Shown: one piece after another, positions 35,483 to 43,931 of the stretch
Numbering within the stretch: position 1 is the stretch's first letter
Layout: each line of letters opens with the position of its first letter
Source: Streptomyces sp. B21-105
Lineage (GTDB): Bacteria > Actinomycetota > Actinomycetes > Streptomycetales > Streptomycetaceae
NCBI RefSeq assembly: GCF_036898465.1
Contig: NZ_JARUMJ010000001.1
Span: forward strand, 1-64,000
Length of the DNA: 64,000 bases
Direction: 5' to 3'
Notes under the pieces: generated by a model
The model's database searches: none
Seen by the model: only the letters and a program-made list of their open reading frames with translations
What the model was told of the DNA's origin: nothing
Program-made: the position numbers and the translations under genes

Positions 35483-35675
35483 GGGCGTGTTTCGAAAGTC
35501 CCGTCTGTCCGGCGAGGCCTGGCACGCACTCCCCCAGAGGGGGGACCCCCAGCCGCGTTGTCGGGATCACCCCGGTACAACCAGTATCGGGGCGACCCTC
35601 CGCCTTGCGATCGCACGCACCAGACGCCGCCGGGCCTGCCCTTCGGGCAGACGACGCCACTTTCGAAACACGCCC
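35483..35675. repeat. MITE-like non-coding repeat with 17-bp perfect terminal inverted repeats
   Basis: GGGCGTGTTTCGAAAGT at 35483 and its exact complement ACTTTCGAAACACGCCC ending 35675 bound a 193-bp sequence with no ORF. TA flanks both sides. The ends resemble those of Streptomyces IS5-type elements, so it is probably mobilised in trans. It contains a hairpin (CTGCCCTTCGGGCAG). Confidence 0.8.
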
Positions 35676-36226
35676 TAGGAGGGGGAAGGGCTCCGTGCTG
35701 GCGCGGTGGCCGATTCCCTCGTCCTGTCGCGTCGCGGCAGGAGCTGCCCACGGCGGATGAGTGTGTGCACCAGCACGGTGACTTGCAGGAAGGCCAGTTG
35801 ACCGTCGATGCAGGCGTGCGTGTCAGCACCGAAAGGCAGCCAGGCGCCACGAGGAGGCCGGTTCCCCAGGAACCGTTCGGGACGGAACTCCTCCGGATCG
35901 GGGTACAGATCGGGGTTTCGGTGCAGATCCCATAGGCTCGCTACGGCGAATGTCCCGGCCGGCACGTGGTATCCGCCGATGTCGCATGGCCGCGCAGCAG
36001 CCAGGGGATGGCTGTGACCGGCGGTCGCAAACGCAGTGCTTCCCGGATGACTGCGTCTGTATAAGGAGCGCTGCCATCCTGTCCGGATGCCTCATCGACC
36101 AGCCGTTGCCACACGTGCGGTGTGCTCGTGGCGCGCTCGATGATCCAGGCCGCTATCAGGGCGGGAGCCTGGGCAGCCAACAAGTAGAAGGCGATCTGGT
36201 CGCACAGCACCGCGTCGGTCAGTAGT
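35675..36226 (-). pseudogene. Cytochrome P450, C-terminal half, frameshifted
   Basis: The minus-strand reading QIAFYLLAAQAPALIAAWII (I-helix region), YTDAVIREALRLRPPVTAIP (K-helix ExxR), a frameshift near 35965, then PAGTFAVASLWDLHRNPDLY, PDPEEFRPERFLGNRPPRGA and WLPFGADTHACIDGQLAF (heme Cys loop, atypical FGADTHACID). The N-terminal half is replaced by an IS3 fragment at 36227. The frame runs into the MITE end, whose TAG supplies the stop. Not functional. Confidence 0.8.
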
Positions 36227-36504
36227 CCATGGGCCGGGTCGGCTCGTGTTTCGACAACGCCGTCAGCGAGGCGTTCAACAGCGTGCTGAAGGTCGAGTAC
36301 GTCCACCGGCACACCTTCGCCACCCGCGCCGCGGCCCGGATCAGCATCGCGACCTGGATCACCCACTTCTACAACACCCGTCGGCTACACAGCGTGTGCC
36401 ATTGGAAGAGCCCGATCGACTACGAACACGACTACTGGGCCGGCTTCACCGAGGAGCTGGCTGCATAGGAAGGTCTCCACAGTTCGAGGGGATTGACAGG
36501 GCGA
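36227..36504 (+). pseudogene. IS3-family element, 3' end fragment (orfB C-terminus)
   Basis: 36229-36468 encodes MGRVGSCFDNAVSEAFNSVL, KVEYVHRHTFATRAAARISI and YEHDYWAGFTEELAA, the last 79 residues of an IS3 OrfB including the catalytic Glu (SEAFNS). With the following 36 bases (to GGGGATTGACAGG), it is nearly identical to the end of the IS3 at 44908-45180, in opposite orientation. It lacks a 5' part. Confidence 0.85.
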
Positions 36505-36835
36505 CGGCCGTGGGCGTGACCGGCGTAGCGGTCGGTGCAACGGTGGGCGGTGTCGGCCTTCGGGGCGTGCTGGGCGGCATCGCCATGATGGTCTTCGGAC
36601 TGCTTCTGACCCTCACGATCATCGGCGCCACTATCGGAATCCCCATGATCGCGACAGGGGCGGCCGGCCCCCTTCACCGGAGGCACCGCGGCCGCCACGG
36701 TCGGCACGGCGGTCGGGATCACGCAGGCCCGGCCGAGGGCGGTCGCCGAGGAAACCGTGCCGAGCGGCAGCGAGTCGGAGGTCGCCGCCGCCCGGCATCG
36801 CACTACGTCAGACTGGATGAGGGCGTCGCGTAGGC
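36505..36835 (+). pseudogene. Small membrane protein remnant
   Basis: Directly after the IS3 end the frame reads VGATVGGVGLRGVLGGIAMM, VFGLLLTLTIIGATIGIPMI, two hydrophobic helices. A shift near 36665 leads to GGTAAATVGTAVGITQARPR and VAEETVPSGSESEVAA. The start is cut by the IS3 fragment, so this is the tail of a lost small membrane protein, with no family assigned. Confidence 0.45.
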
Positions 36836-36906
36836 GGACATACCGTGCTTTGAGCTTCTGCCCGGCCTGCCTCCAGGGCAGGGCGAGGCTTGTCGAGCGA
36901 ACGGAT

Positions 36907-37215
36907 TCAGGCGATGTGGCGTAGAAGGGTGACCCGAAGCTCGCCGTCGAGGAGATCGTCCAGCCGGGCCACGAAGTCCTGCAGGTGGGCGGTCTGGAGG
37001 TTGGCGGCGTGCTCGTCGCGGCTGCGCCAGATCTCGTAGAGGCAGAACGAGGCGGGGTCGTCCACACCGACGTGCAGGTCGTAGGTGACGCAGCCCGGCT
37101 CACGCGACGTGGGCGCCACGAGCGCAGTGAGCGCCTGGCTCAGAACCTGCTCCTTGCCGGGCTTGGCTCGCAACTGGGCGACGACTGTCAATGCGGCAGA
37201 TTCGATGTTCGTCAT
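36907..37215 (-). CDS. Antibiotic biosynthesis monooxygenase (ABM) domain protein
   Basis: 102 residues. An ABM ferredoxin-like fold: LTVVAQLRAKPGKEQVLSQA, LTALVAPTSREPGCVTYDLH, SFCLYEIWRSRDEHAANLQT and AHLQDFVARLDDLL. This is the YgiN/quinol-monooxygenase type, a small cofactor-free oxygenase acting on quinols or aromatic intermediates, or a detoxifying enzyme. It is transcribed divergently from the MocR regulator 98 bases away, which probably controls it. Confidence 0.85.
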   Translation of the reverse strand: MTNIESAALTVVAQLRAKPGKEQVLSQALTALVAPTSREPGCVTYDLHVGVDDPASFCLYEIWRSRDEHAANLQTAHLQDFVARLDDLLDGELRVTLLRHIA

Positions 37216-37313
37216 CAGGGATGGGTGTTCCTGTTCGTGGCGCGGCGGCCTGTTGCCACCAACTGCGTAGAACGACGGTAAAGAAGAATGGTCCGGCTAT
37301 ACAGTCCTCTTTT

Positions 37314-38735
37314 GTGGATATTCACCGAACCAATCGAGCCAGCGGCCTCCTCATCGAACTGTCCGAGGACGGCGGGTCGCTGTACGAGCGCCTGACGAGT
37401 GGGATCAGGGCCGCGATCGTGGCGGGCCGCCTGGCACCGGGCCACCTGTTGCCCCCGAGCCGCGTGCTGGCCGCCGAACTCGGCTGCTCCCGGTGGGTCG
37501 TCAACGAGGCGTACACCCAGCTCGCCGCCGAGGGGCAACTGCAGACGCGGCAGGGCTCCGGCACGCGCGTCACGACCCATCCCGCCACGCGCGACCCGGA
37601 CCGGACACCAGAGACCGGGCGAGCTCCTGCCCCGCCGCCGGTGGTGGCCGACCTTCGGCCGGGCGCCCCGGATGTGGCGGCTTTCCCCGCACCCGCGTGG
37701 ACCCGGTCCCTGCAGCACGTCCTCACCACCATCGAATGGGAACCGTCGCTCTTCCCGCCGCCGGCAGGAGCGCGGCGGTTGCGGGAGGTCGTAGCCGCCT
37801 ATCTGAGCCGGGTGCGCGGACTGACCGTCGAGGCTGACGAGGTACTCATCACCTGCGGTACCTCCCATGGGGTCTCCCTCGTGGCGCGGGTCCTGGCCGC
37901 GCGAGGAGTGTCGCACCTGGCCGTCGAGGATCCCGGCTGGTCCCGTCTGCACCAGGTCGCGGTCGCCGCCGGCCTGCCCACCGAGCCGGTCGCCGTGGAC
38001 GCCGAGGGCCTCGACGTCGAGGCGCTGCGTCGAACAGGCGCCCAGGCGGTGCTGTGCGCGCCGGCCCATCAGTTCCCCACAGGCACGGCCCTGTCGCCCA
38101 CACGCCGATTGGCTCTGCTCGCCTGGGCCACGCAGCGCACCTCCGTGATCATCGAAGACGATTACGACGCCGAGTTCCGCTACGACCGCAGACCCATTGG
38201 CGCCCTGGCCGGCCTCGACCGTAGCCGTGTGGTCTACCTGGGCTCGGTCAGCAAGACCCTGCATCCAGGACTGCGGCTGGGCTGGATGGTCCCGCCACCG
38301 GCGTTGCGCCAACCGCTGCTTGACGCTCTCGATTCCGCAGGCGCCGGCCCCAGCACCCTGGATCAGCTCACCTTCGCCAGGCTCGCTGCCACCGGCGGCT
38401 ACGACAGGCACCTACGCCGTGTGCGCAAGGTTTACCGGGCCCGCCGCGACGCCCTCGTGACTGCGCTGGGCAGTCACGCCGTCATCCGCGACTGCGGCCC
38501 GGTCCACGGCATCGCCGCGGGTCTGCATCTGCTGGTTCCGCTGCCCCCCGGACTCCACGATCACATGATCGCCGAACACCTCGCAGGCCGCGGAATCGCC
38601 GCCATGGCCCTTTCCGGATACGCCACCCGGCGCCACGCGCCGGCCCTGGTCATCGGCTACGGCCGCCTTACCGCGACCCGCGCGCAGTGGGCGGCCGAGC
38701 AGCTCGCGGAGGTCCTCCTCGACCTTCGCCCCTGA
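37314..38735 (+). CDS. MocR-type regulator (GntR HTH + aminotransferase-like domain)
   Basis: 473 residues from the GTG at 37314. A TATACAGT at 37298-37305 only nine bases upstream suggests a leaderless message. The winged HTH lies at residues 18-85 (SLYERLTSGIRAAIVAGRLA, LPPSRVLAAELGCSRWVVNE). The type-I aminotransferase domain from about 120 has EVLITCGTSHGVSLVARVLA, VIIEDDYDAEFRYD and the PLP lysine in LGSVSKTLHPGLRLGW. These proteins bind PLP-linked effectors and usually regulate a neighbour, here most likely the divergent ABM gene. Confidence 0.9.
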   Translation: MDIHRTNRASGLLIELSEDGGSLYERLTSGIRAAIVAGRLAPGHLLPPSRVLAAELGCSRWVVNEAYTQLAAEGQLQTRQGSGTRVTTHPATRDPDRTPETGRAPAPPPVVADLRPGAPDVAAFPAPAWTRSLQHVLTTIEWEPSLFPPPAGARRLREVVAAYLSRVRGLTVEADEVLITCGTSHGVSLVARVLAARGVSHLAVEDPGWSRLHQVAVAAGLPTEPVAVDAEGLDVEALRRTGAQAVLCAPAHQFPTGTALSPTRRLALLAWATQRTSVIIEDDYDAEFRYDRRPIGALAGLDRSRVVYLGSVSKTLHPGLRLGWMVPPPALRQPLLDALDSAGAGPSTLDQLTFARLAATGGYDRHLRRVRKVYRARRDALVTALGSHAVIRDCGPVHGIAAGLHLLVPLPPGLHDHMIAEHLAGRGIAAMALSGYATRRHAPALVIGYGRLTATRAQWAAEQLAEVLLDLRP

Positions 38736-38780
38736 GCAGAAGGCCCGCCATGAGCAGAGGTCCCGCGCCAGCGCACTGGC

Positions 38781-39095
38781 TCAGTCTTCGCGGCTGATCG
38801 TCGACACCGCACGGCCCAGCAGGCCAGCGATCGCCCGGTAGGAATCGCCAGCACAAAGCCCGCGTGAGATCTTCTCCCGCTCGCCCATGGTCAAGCTTCT
38901 GGCGCGCCCTTTGCGGAGTCCGGGAGCGATTCCTCCGTGGTGCTTGAGGACGGTGAACACCGACCCGGGCGGCTTACCGGTCTGCCTGGATATGACGCTG
39001 ATCGACTCCCCGGACCTCCACCGCCGCCACAAGTCGGCCTTCATCTCGTCCGACATCCCCGGCCGACCCAGTCTCTCCACGTAAACCGTCCTCAA
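38781..39095 (-). pseudogene. IS30-family transposase, N-terminal fragment
   Basis: GRPGMSDEMKADLWRRWRSG, ESISVISRQTGKPPGSVFTV and LTMGEREKISRGLCAGDSYR then AIAGLLGRAVSTISR: two helix-turn-helix units of an IS30 transposase. The frame stops after SRED at 38781, without the catalytic domain. The deletion removed about three quarters of the gene. Confidence 0.78.
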
Positions 39096-39154
39096 CCAGC
39101 ACTGTTGCTCCGACCGGTTGAATCTAAGACGGCTTTCTTCGCGAAGGAGACCCG

Positions 39155-39745
39155 GTGACGGTGCACCCGTTCATCGAGGCGGAGAAGCGTGCAGGTCACA
39201 GCGTCAAACGAGCGTGTGAGCTGCTGAAGGTCTCCTGGACCGCCTTCTACGCCCGCCGCGCTGCCAAGCCTGGTCCCCGCGCGGTCCGTGACGCCGAGCT
39301 GGCGGAACAGATCGCCGACGTCCACACGAGATCGCGGGGAACCTACGGCGCCCCGCGCGTCCATGCCGTGCTCAAGCGGGCAGGCGCCGGATGTGGCCGC
39401 CGACGTGTCGCGCGGCTGATGCGGGCTGCCGGCCTGCAGGGCCGACACCGCAGACGACGGCACCTGACGACGATCCCCGATCCACGAGCTGCCCTGCGGC
39501 CCGATCTCGTCGTCCGGGACTTCCAGCCCGACCCCGCCGGCCTGGATGCCCGTTGGTGTGGCGACATCACCTACATCGCCATGGAGGAGGGCTGGCTGGC
39601 TCTATCTGGCCACCGTCATCGACATCGCCTCCCGTCGCGTGGTCGGTTGGGCGACGGCCGACCACCTGCGGACCGATCTGGTCGCCGATGCCCTCACGGC
39701 CGCCTGCCGCCAAAGCGGAACAAGCTCAGTGCGGCTCATGTCGCT
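39155..39745 (+). pseudogene. IS3-family OrfB, frameshifted and 3' truncated
   Basis: GTG/ATG-type start region MTVHPFIEAEKRAGHSVKRA, RGTYGAPRVHAVLKRAGAGC, LVVRDFQPDPAGLDARWCGD (first catalytic Asp in CGDITYI). Near 39595 an extra base shifts the frame; LYLATVIDIASRRVVGWATA and DHLRTDLVADALTAACRQ continue in the next. It ends before the second Asp and the Glu, about 10 bases before the adjacent MocR gene. Confidence 0.8.
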
Positions 39746-39753
39746 GTTGACGC

Positions 39754-41145
39754 TCATGCAGTGGGTGCAGGTGTGTGCGTCCCCGTAGCGCCGCGCGCGA
39801 GCGCCTGCTCGGTTTCTGCGAGTCTGCGGATCGCTCGGGTCAGTTGGCTCGGAGGGAGCGTGTACGGCAGTCGGATGTTGCGTTCGAACGCGCCTCCGAC
39901 GCCGAATCGCGGTCCGGCCGCGATGGTCACTCCATGGTCAGGAGCCATGGCTGCCAGCCGTGAGCTGATGGGCTCGGGGAAGGTCGCCCAGAGCGTCACA
40001 CCGCCGACTGGTCGCAGGATGTCGACGTCAGGTAGATGCTCGCTGATGGCTTGCCGCAGGGCCTCACGTTGTGATCTGAGTTGCTGCAGCGTTTCGGGTT
40101 GCCGGGTCTGGTGCTTGTCCAGGAGGACGGCTGTGGCGAGCTGCTCGACGACGGGGGTGCCAAGGTCTGTGGTGGGACGGACTTGTTCGACGCGTTCCAA
40201 GAGAGAGGGAAGTGCGCGGATCCAGCCCGTGCGCAGGCCTCCCCAAATGCTCTTGGACACTGAGCCGATGCTGATGACTGCCGGCATGTGCAGCGCGAGG
40301 GGCTGAGGACTCGGAACGTCCAGAGCCAGATCAGTCATGGTCTCGTCGACGACTGTCGGACACGCAAGTCTGAGCCGTTGGCGCACGCTCGTAGGCATGC
40401 ACATGCCGGTGGGGTTGTGAAAGTCGGGTATCAGGTAGGCCAGACTCGCGGCTCGCACTGCTGCTTGAAGCTGCTCGGTGTCCCACCCCGAAGACGTCAC
40501 GGCGACGGGCAGAAGCCGGGCGCGCGCTTGAGTGAAGGTCGTGATCGCGTGTGGGTAGGTGGGATGGTCGATGAGGACTTGGTCGCGTGGCGACACGAGT
40601 GTCCGCGTCAGAAGAGCGAGCGCGTGCTGTGCACCGTTGGTGATCAGGATGTGATCTGGCCGGGTGGGAAGCCCTCTCCGCTGATACCACCGGGCGACTG
40701 CTTCGCGCAGCTCCGCAGTGCCGTAGCGGTCGTAGCCGTGCCGTTCGAAATGCCGTGGCAGTTGTTCAAGGGCGGCCGCGAACGCGGCATGGAGGATTTC
40801 GACGGGTGCAGCCGGCGCGGCAATGGATAGGTCGATGGTCTCCGCATCCGTACCGACTGGGGCTGCCGACGTAGTCCCATCGGGCAGCCGTACCGTCGCC
40901 CTGGTACGTGCCTGTGTGGCGAGGTACCCGTGGTCGACCAGGGTGCGGAATGCGGTACCGACGGTGGTTCTGCTCGTGCCGAGGGCGATGGCCAGGTCAC
41001 GCTCGCTCGGCAGGGTCGCCCCTAGGGAGATGCGCCCATCGAGGATGAGCAGGCGCAGCCTGTCGGAGAGGCGTTGATGTGCCGGTCCTGGCCCCTCCTG
41101 CCATGTCCCCAACATACGCACTACCGCGTGCGAACCGATCTTCAC
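39754..41145 (-). CDS. MocR-type regulator of the YczR kind
   Basis: 463 residues from the GTG at 41145. The GntR winged helix lies at residues 20-85 (AHQRLSDRLRLLILDGRISL, LPSERDLAIALGTSRTTVGT). The aminotransferase-like domain has DHILITNGAQHALALLTRTL, AYLIPDFHNPTGMCMPTSVR and the PLP lysine in ISIGSVSKSIWGGLRTGW. It is divergent from a YczE-like membrane protein gene; this pairing is known for YczR/YczE, where the regulator controls yczE. A perfect palindrome lies between them. An upstream in-frame start at 41253 would overlap the divergent gene and is less likely. Confidence 0.88.
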   Translation of the reverse strand: MKIGSHAVVRMLGTWQEGPGPAHQRLSDRLRLLILDGRISLGATLPSERDLAIALGTSRTTVGTAFRTLVDHGYLATQARTRATVRLPDGTTSAAPVGTDAETIDLSIAAPAAPVEILHAAFAAALEQLPRHFERHGYDRYGTAELREAVARWYQRRGLPTRPDHILITNGAQHALALLTRTLVSPRDQVLIDHPTYPHAITTFTQARARLLPVAVTSSGWDTEQLQAAVRAASLAYLIPDFHNPTGMCMPTSVRQRLRLACPTVVDETMTDLALDVPSPQPLALHMPAVISIGSVSKSIWGGLRTGWIRALPSLLERVEQVRPTTDLGTPVVEQLATAVLLDKHQTRQPETLQQLRSQREALRQAISEHLPDVDILRPVGGVTLWATFPEPISSRLAAMAPDHGVTIAAGPRFGVGGAFERNIRLPYTLPPSQLTRAIRRLAETEQALARGATGTHTPAPTA

Positions 41146-41154
41146 CGAACCAGG

Positions 41155-41171
41155 ATAGCCAATCTGGCTAT
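41155..41171. promoter_or_regulatory. Palindromic operator between the yczR- and yczE-like genes
   Basis: ATAGCCA (41155-41161) and TGGCTAT (41165-41171) form perfect 7-bp arms around ATC, ten bases from the regulator's GTG and 35 bases before the yczE-like ATG. A MocR dimer site is the natural reading. Confidence 0.6.
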
Positions 41172-41205
41172 GGAATGCAGGTCCAGACGGCATCAGACTC
41201 GCCGC

Positions 41206-41904
41206 ATGGCATCTCGCGCTTCCACGGCACACACCCTCGTCCCGGCTCGTCACGACGCACCCGTGCTACCGCGCATGGACGCAGCTGCCCAGGTTCGGGC
41301 TGCCCGAAAAGCACGTCGGATCCCCCAGCTCCTGCTCGGCTTGGCCGGGTACGGGGCTGCCGTGATGGTGCTCGTCCACTCCGGACTGGGCGCGGCCAGT
41401 TGGAACGTGCTCACAGAAGGCACCGCCAAAGCCCTTGGCATCTCGTTCGGCTGGGCGACGAACCTGATCTCACTGCTGGTCCTCTTCGCATGGATCCCAC
41501 TGCGCGAACTGCCGGGGCTCGGCACGCTCCTCAACGTTGCGATCGTCGGCTTCGCCGCCGATGCCACCGCGGCTGTACTTCCCGATCCGCAGGGGTCACT
41601 CGCGCAGATCGGATACCTCGCTCTCGGTCTTGTCGCACTCGCATTCTTCGATGCCCTCTACCTCGGTGCGCAGTTCGGGTCTGGACCACGCGACGGCATC
41701 ATGACGGGACTCGTTCGGCTCACCCGCCTACCCGTCGCCCTTGTGCGCACCGGCATCGAAGTCACCGTCGCCGGCGTCGGCTGGCTCCTGGGTGGAACCA
41801 TCGGCGTCGGAACCGTGCTGATCGCACTGTGCATGGGGCCGCTCGTCGGTTACTTCCTGCCCCTGGTAGCGGTTCGCCTCCCTGCCGTCTCCGCAGCCAC
41901 ATGA
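41206..41904 (+). CDS. YczE/YyaS-type integral membrane protein
   Basis: 232 residues from the ATG at 41206 (an ATG at 41170 or the one at 41269 are alternatives). Five or six hydrophobic segments, with the family's first-helix pattern PQLLLGLAGYGAAVMVLVHS followed by GLGAASWNVLTEGTAKALGI. Later segments are ATNLISLLVLFAWIPL, GTLLNVAIVGFAADATAAVL and the C-terminal VGWLLGGTIGVGTVLIALCM. Family function is unclear; it is always a membrane protein near a MocR regulator. Confidence 0.85.
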   Translation: MASRASTAHTLVPARHDAPVLPRMDAAAQVRAARKARRIPQLLLGLAGYGAAVMVLVHSGLGAASWNVLTEGTAKALGISFGWATNLISLLVLFAWIPLRELPGLGTLLNVAIVGFAADATAAVLPDPQGSLAQIGYLALGLVALAFFDALYLGAQFGSGPRDGIMTGLVRLTRLPVALVRTGIEVTVAGVGWLLGGTIGVGTVLIALCMGPLVGYFLPLVAVRLPAVSAAT

Positions 41905-42419
41905 CACACCCGGCGACCACGAGGAGACCATCACTTCACCTTTGCGCCGAAGGGTTGCCACATGGGCAGGTTTGCTGGCACCGAGCGGGCGGTCTTGGAC
42001 ACAGCGAGGACGTTGCGTCGTCGCAGGCGGCGACCTCCACCACGGCCAAGCTCGCTCCGCGCCACGTGTGTCGCTGATGGGTCTCATGCGTGCCATCACA
42101 CACGGCCGCACGCAGGGAGATGACCGCGGACGGACCGGTCCGCCCGGTCGAGTCCGTTGCCCCGTTAGGCACGTGCGCTGAAGGCCCGAGTCCGCGCTTC
42201 GCGGGCTTGGTCACCGAGATGGTGATCATGCGCCAGTGCCACGGCTCAGACTTCGATATCACCACGGGCTTTGTGCCGACGGATCCCGTGTGCCGGCAGC
42301 GCACAGGGAGTCGCCCGAAACGCCTGGCGCCAGCAGGCCACCGGCCCTCGGTTGGCCCTCGCACCGGAACGGCGTGCCGGGAAGACTATGGAGCCGGTGC
42401 CGTACTTCAGGGAGTTGTG
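41905..42419. other. Intergenic stretch without a supported gene
   Basis: Open frames exist on both strands, but none has a good start signal or recognised motif. The in-frame extension upstream of the DJ-1 gene (from about 42090) is Pro/Arg-rich and is not credible coding sequence. It may hold a promoter for 42420, with AGGGA at 42408. Confidence 0.4.
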
Positions 42420-43028
42420 GTGCAGGTAGCAGTCGTCACCTTCGACGGATTCAACGAACTCGACAGCTTCATCTCTTCCGCGCTGATCAACCGAGGCCGC
42501 AAGGACGGCCTGGAGGCGTTCATCACGACACCGACGCCGGTGGTCACGTCGATGAACGGCGTCCAAGTGACCGGGCAACGCCCGATGGGTTTCGTCACCG
42601 AAGCCGAGGTCGTACTGATCGGCAGCGGCGTGAAGGCGCACGAAGTGGCGGCGGACGACCGGATGCTCTCCCGCTTGCAACTCGACCCGTCACGCCAGCT
42701 GATCGGCGCGCAGTGCTCCGGCGCGCTGGTGCTCGCCCGGCTGGGGTTGCTGAACGGCATGCCGGTCTGCACGGACGTGAAGACCCGGGCCTTGCTGGAG
42801 GCCCTCGGCGTCACCGTGCTGGACGCCCCTTTCCACACTGAGGGAGACATCGCTACTGCGGGCGGCTGCCTGGCGTCCCAGTACCTGGCCGCCTGGGTGA
42901 TCACGCGAACGCTGGGGGAGGAGGCGGCGCGCAATGTCATCGACTACGTGGCCCCGGTCGGCGAGAACCAGGAAGCGGTGGAGCGGGCGATGCGGGCCGT
43001 GCACGCGGGCAAGGCCACATTGCACTGA
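42420..43028 (+). CDS. DJ-1/PfpI family protein
   Basis: 202 residues from the GTG at 42420, with AGGGA eight bases upstream. The flavodoxin-like DJ-1/PfpI fold starts QVAVVTFDGFNELDSFISSA. The nucleophile elbow is LIGAQCSGALVLARLGLL, with the reactive Cys in CSG, and DAPFHTEGDIATAGGCLASQ follows before the C-terminal helix. Members act as stress-response hydrolases, glyoxalases or chaperones; substrate unknown. It appears monocistronic. Confidence 0.85.
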   Translation: MQVAVVTFDGFNELDSFISSALINRGRKDGLEAFITTPTPVVTSMNGVQVTGQRPMGFVTEAEVVLIGSGVKAHEVAADDRMLSRLQLDPSRQLIGAQCSGALVLARLGLLNGMPVCTDVKTRALLEALGVTVLDAPFHTEGDIATAGGCLASQYLAAWVITRTLGEEAARNVIDYVAPVGENQEAVERAMRAVHAGKATLH

Positions 43029-43580
43029 GGCTGTCGTGATCATTCTTTTGAGGCATTCATAAGGTGGGTCCGCTGGATCTGCCGGATCTGAGATCGTGGT
43101 CAAAACGGTTCCCTGCCGTAGCCGCCCGCCCACGGCTCCTCGTCTTGTTCGTCAGGCAGCGAACCTGTGTCTTCGCCCCAGGACTTGAGACCATCGAACA
43201 GCGCATGCGCTCCCGCCACGCCCGCGCCGCCAAGGCCCTGGACGTACGAGTCGAGCCGGGCGGGGAGTTCTCTTTCGCTCTGGGGGAAGAACTGGTGACT
43301 GGACGTGAGAGTGGCTGGCCCGTAGATCGTCGGCGTGACGTGATCATTCCTCGGCCGCAACGACCTCTCTTTTCTCCCGGCGATCTTGATGTGAGCGTCC
43401 TTTGCCCGTGTCTTTACGGACCCGCTGACCGCCGTGGCAACCCCTTTGCCCGCCCCGCTGTAGCCACTTAACAGAACCAGGCGTCTCTGCCGCCTGGATA
43501 CACTGCCCCGTCGGGTGGGATCTTTTCCTCTGCCCGTGCCAGTAGGGTCGGCAGGTGGCTTGATGTGAAGGAGTCCGAGC
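43029..43580. other. Region with one unassigned minus-strand frame
   Basis: The minus-strand frame that ends at 43100 carries a plausible protein-like stretch (TSSHQFFPQSERELPARLDS, GAGVAGAHALFDGLKSWGED), but its upstream part runs through the STAS gene and no start is evident. A plus-strand frame at 43064-43471 is equally long. I cannot tell which, if either, is real. Confidence 0.3.
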
Positions 43581-43931
43581 GTGGATGCCCCACATGTGGT
43601 GGGCGGGCCCGCCCAGGTGCCCAGGAGGGCGGCGTTGGAGGTGAGCCCGTTGCCAGGTCGTTCCGGGATACGTGCCCGCGGTGAGATCAGCGTCCTCACG
43701 CGTCCGTCTTGGGAGCAGGCCCTGTCCGAGCTGGCCCGGCGCCACGCTGGCGTATCGTACGTGGAGCTGTCGGATGTGGCGTTTGTTGACGTGGCCGGGG
43801 TGAGCGCGCTGGCGGTCACCGCCATGAACCTGCCCGACGGGAGGGTTGTGGTCGAGAATCCCCCGCCGCAGCTGCCGCGGGTTTTGGAGATGTTCTGGCC
43901 GGGCCTGGACCGGATCGAGGTGGCTCTGTGA
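43581..43931 (+). CDS. STAS-domain protein (anti-sigma-factor-antagonist-like)
   Basis: 116 residues; GTG with AAGGAG seven bases upstream. The STAS fold is visible from about residue 27: SGIRARGEISVLTRPSWEQA, AGVSYVELSDVAFVDVAGVS, ALAVTAMNLPDGRVVVENPP. At the position where SpoIIAA/RsbV proteins carry the phosphorylated Ser (DSSG), this protein reads DVAG, so it cannot be switched by the usual Ser phosphorylation. Its stop overlaps the start of the next gene (GTGATG), so it is coupled with the MEDS/ATPase protein. Confidence 0.83.
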   Translation: MDAPHVVGGPAQVPRRAALEVSPLPGRSGIRARGEISVLTRPSWEQALSELARRHAGVSYVELSDVAFVDVAGVSALAVTAMNLPDGRVVVENPPPQLPRVLEMFWPGLDRIEVAL

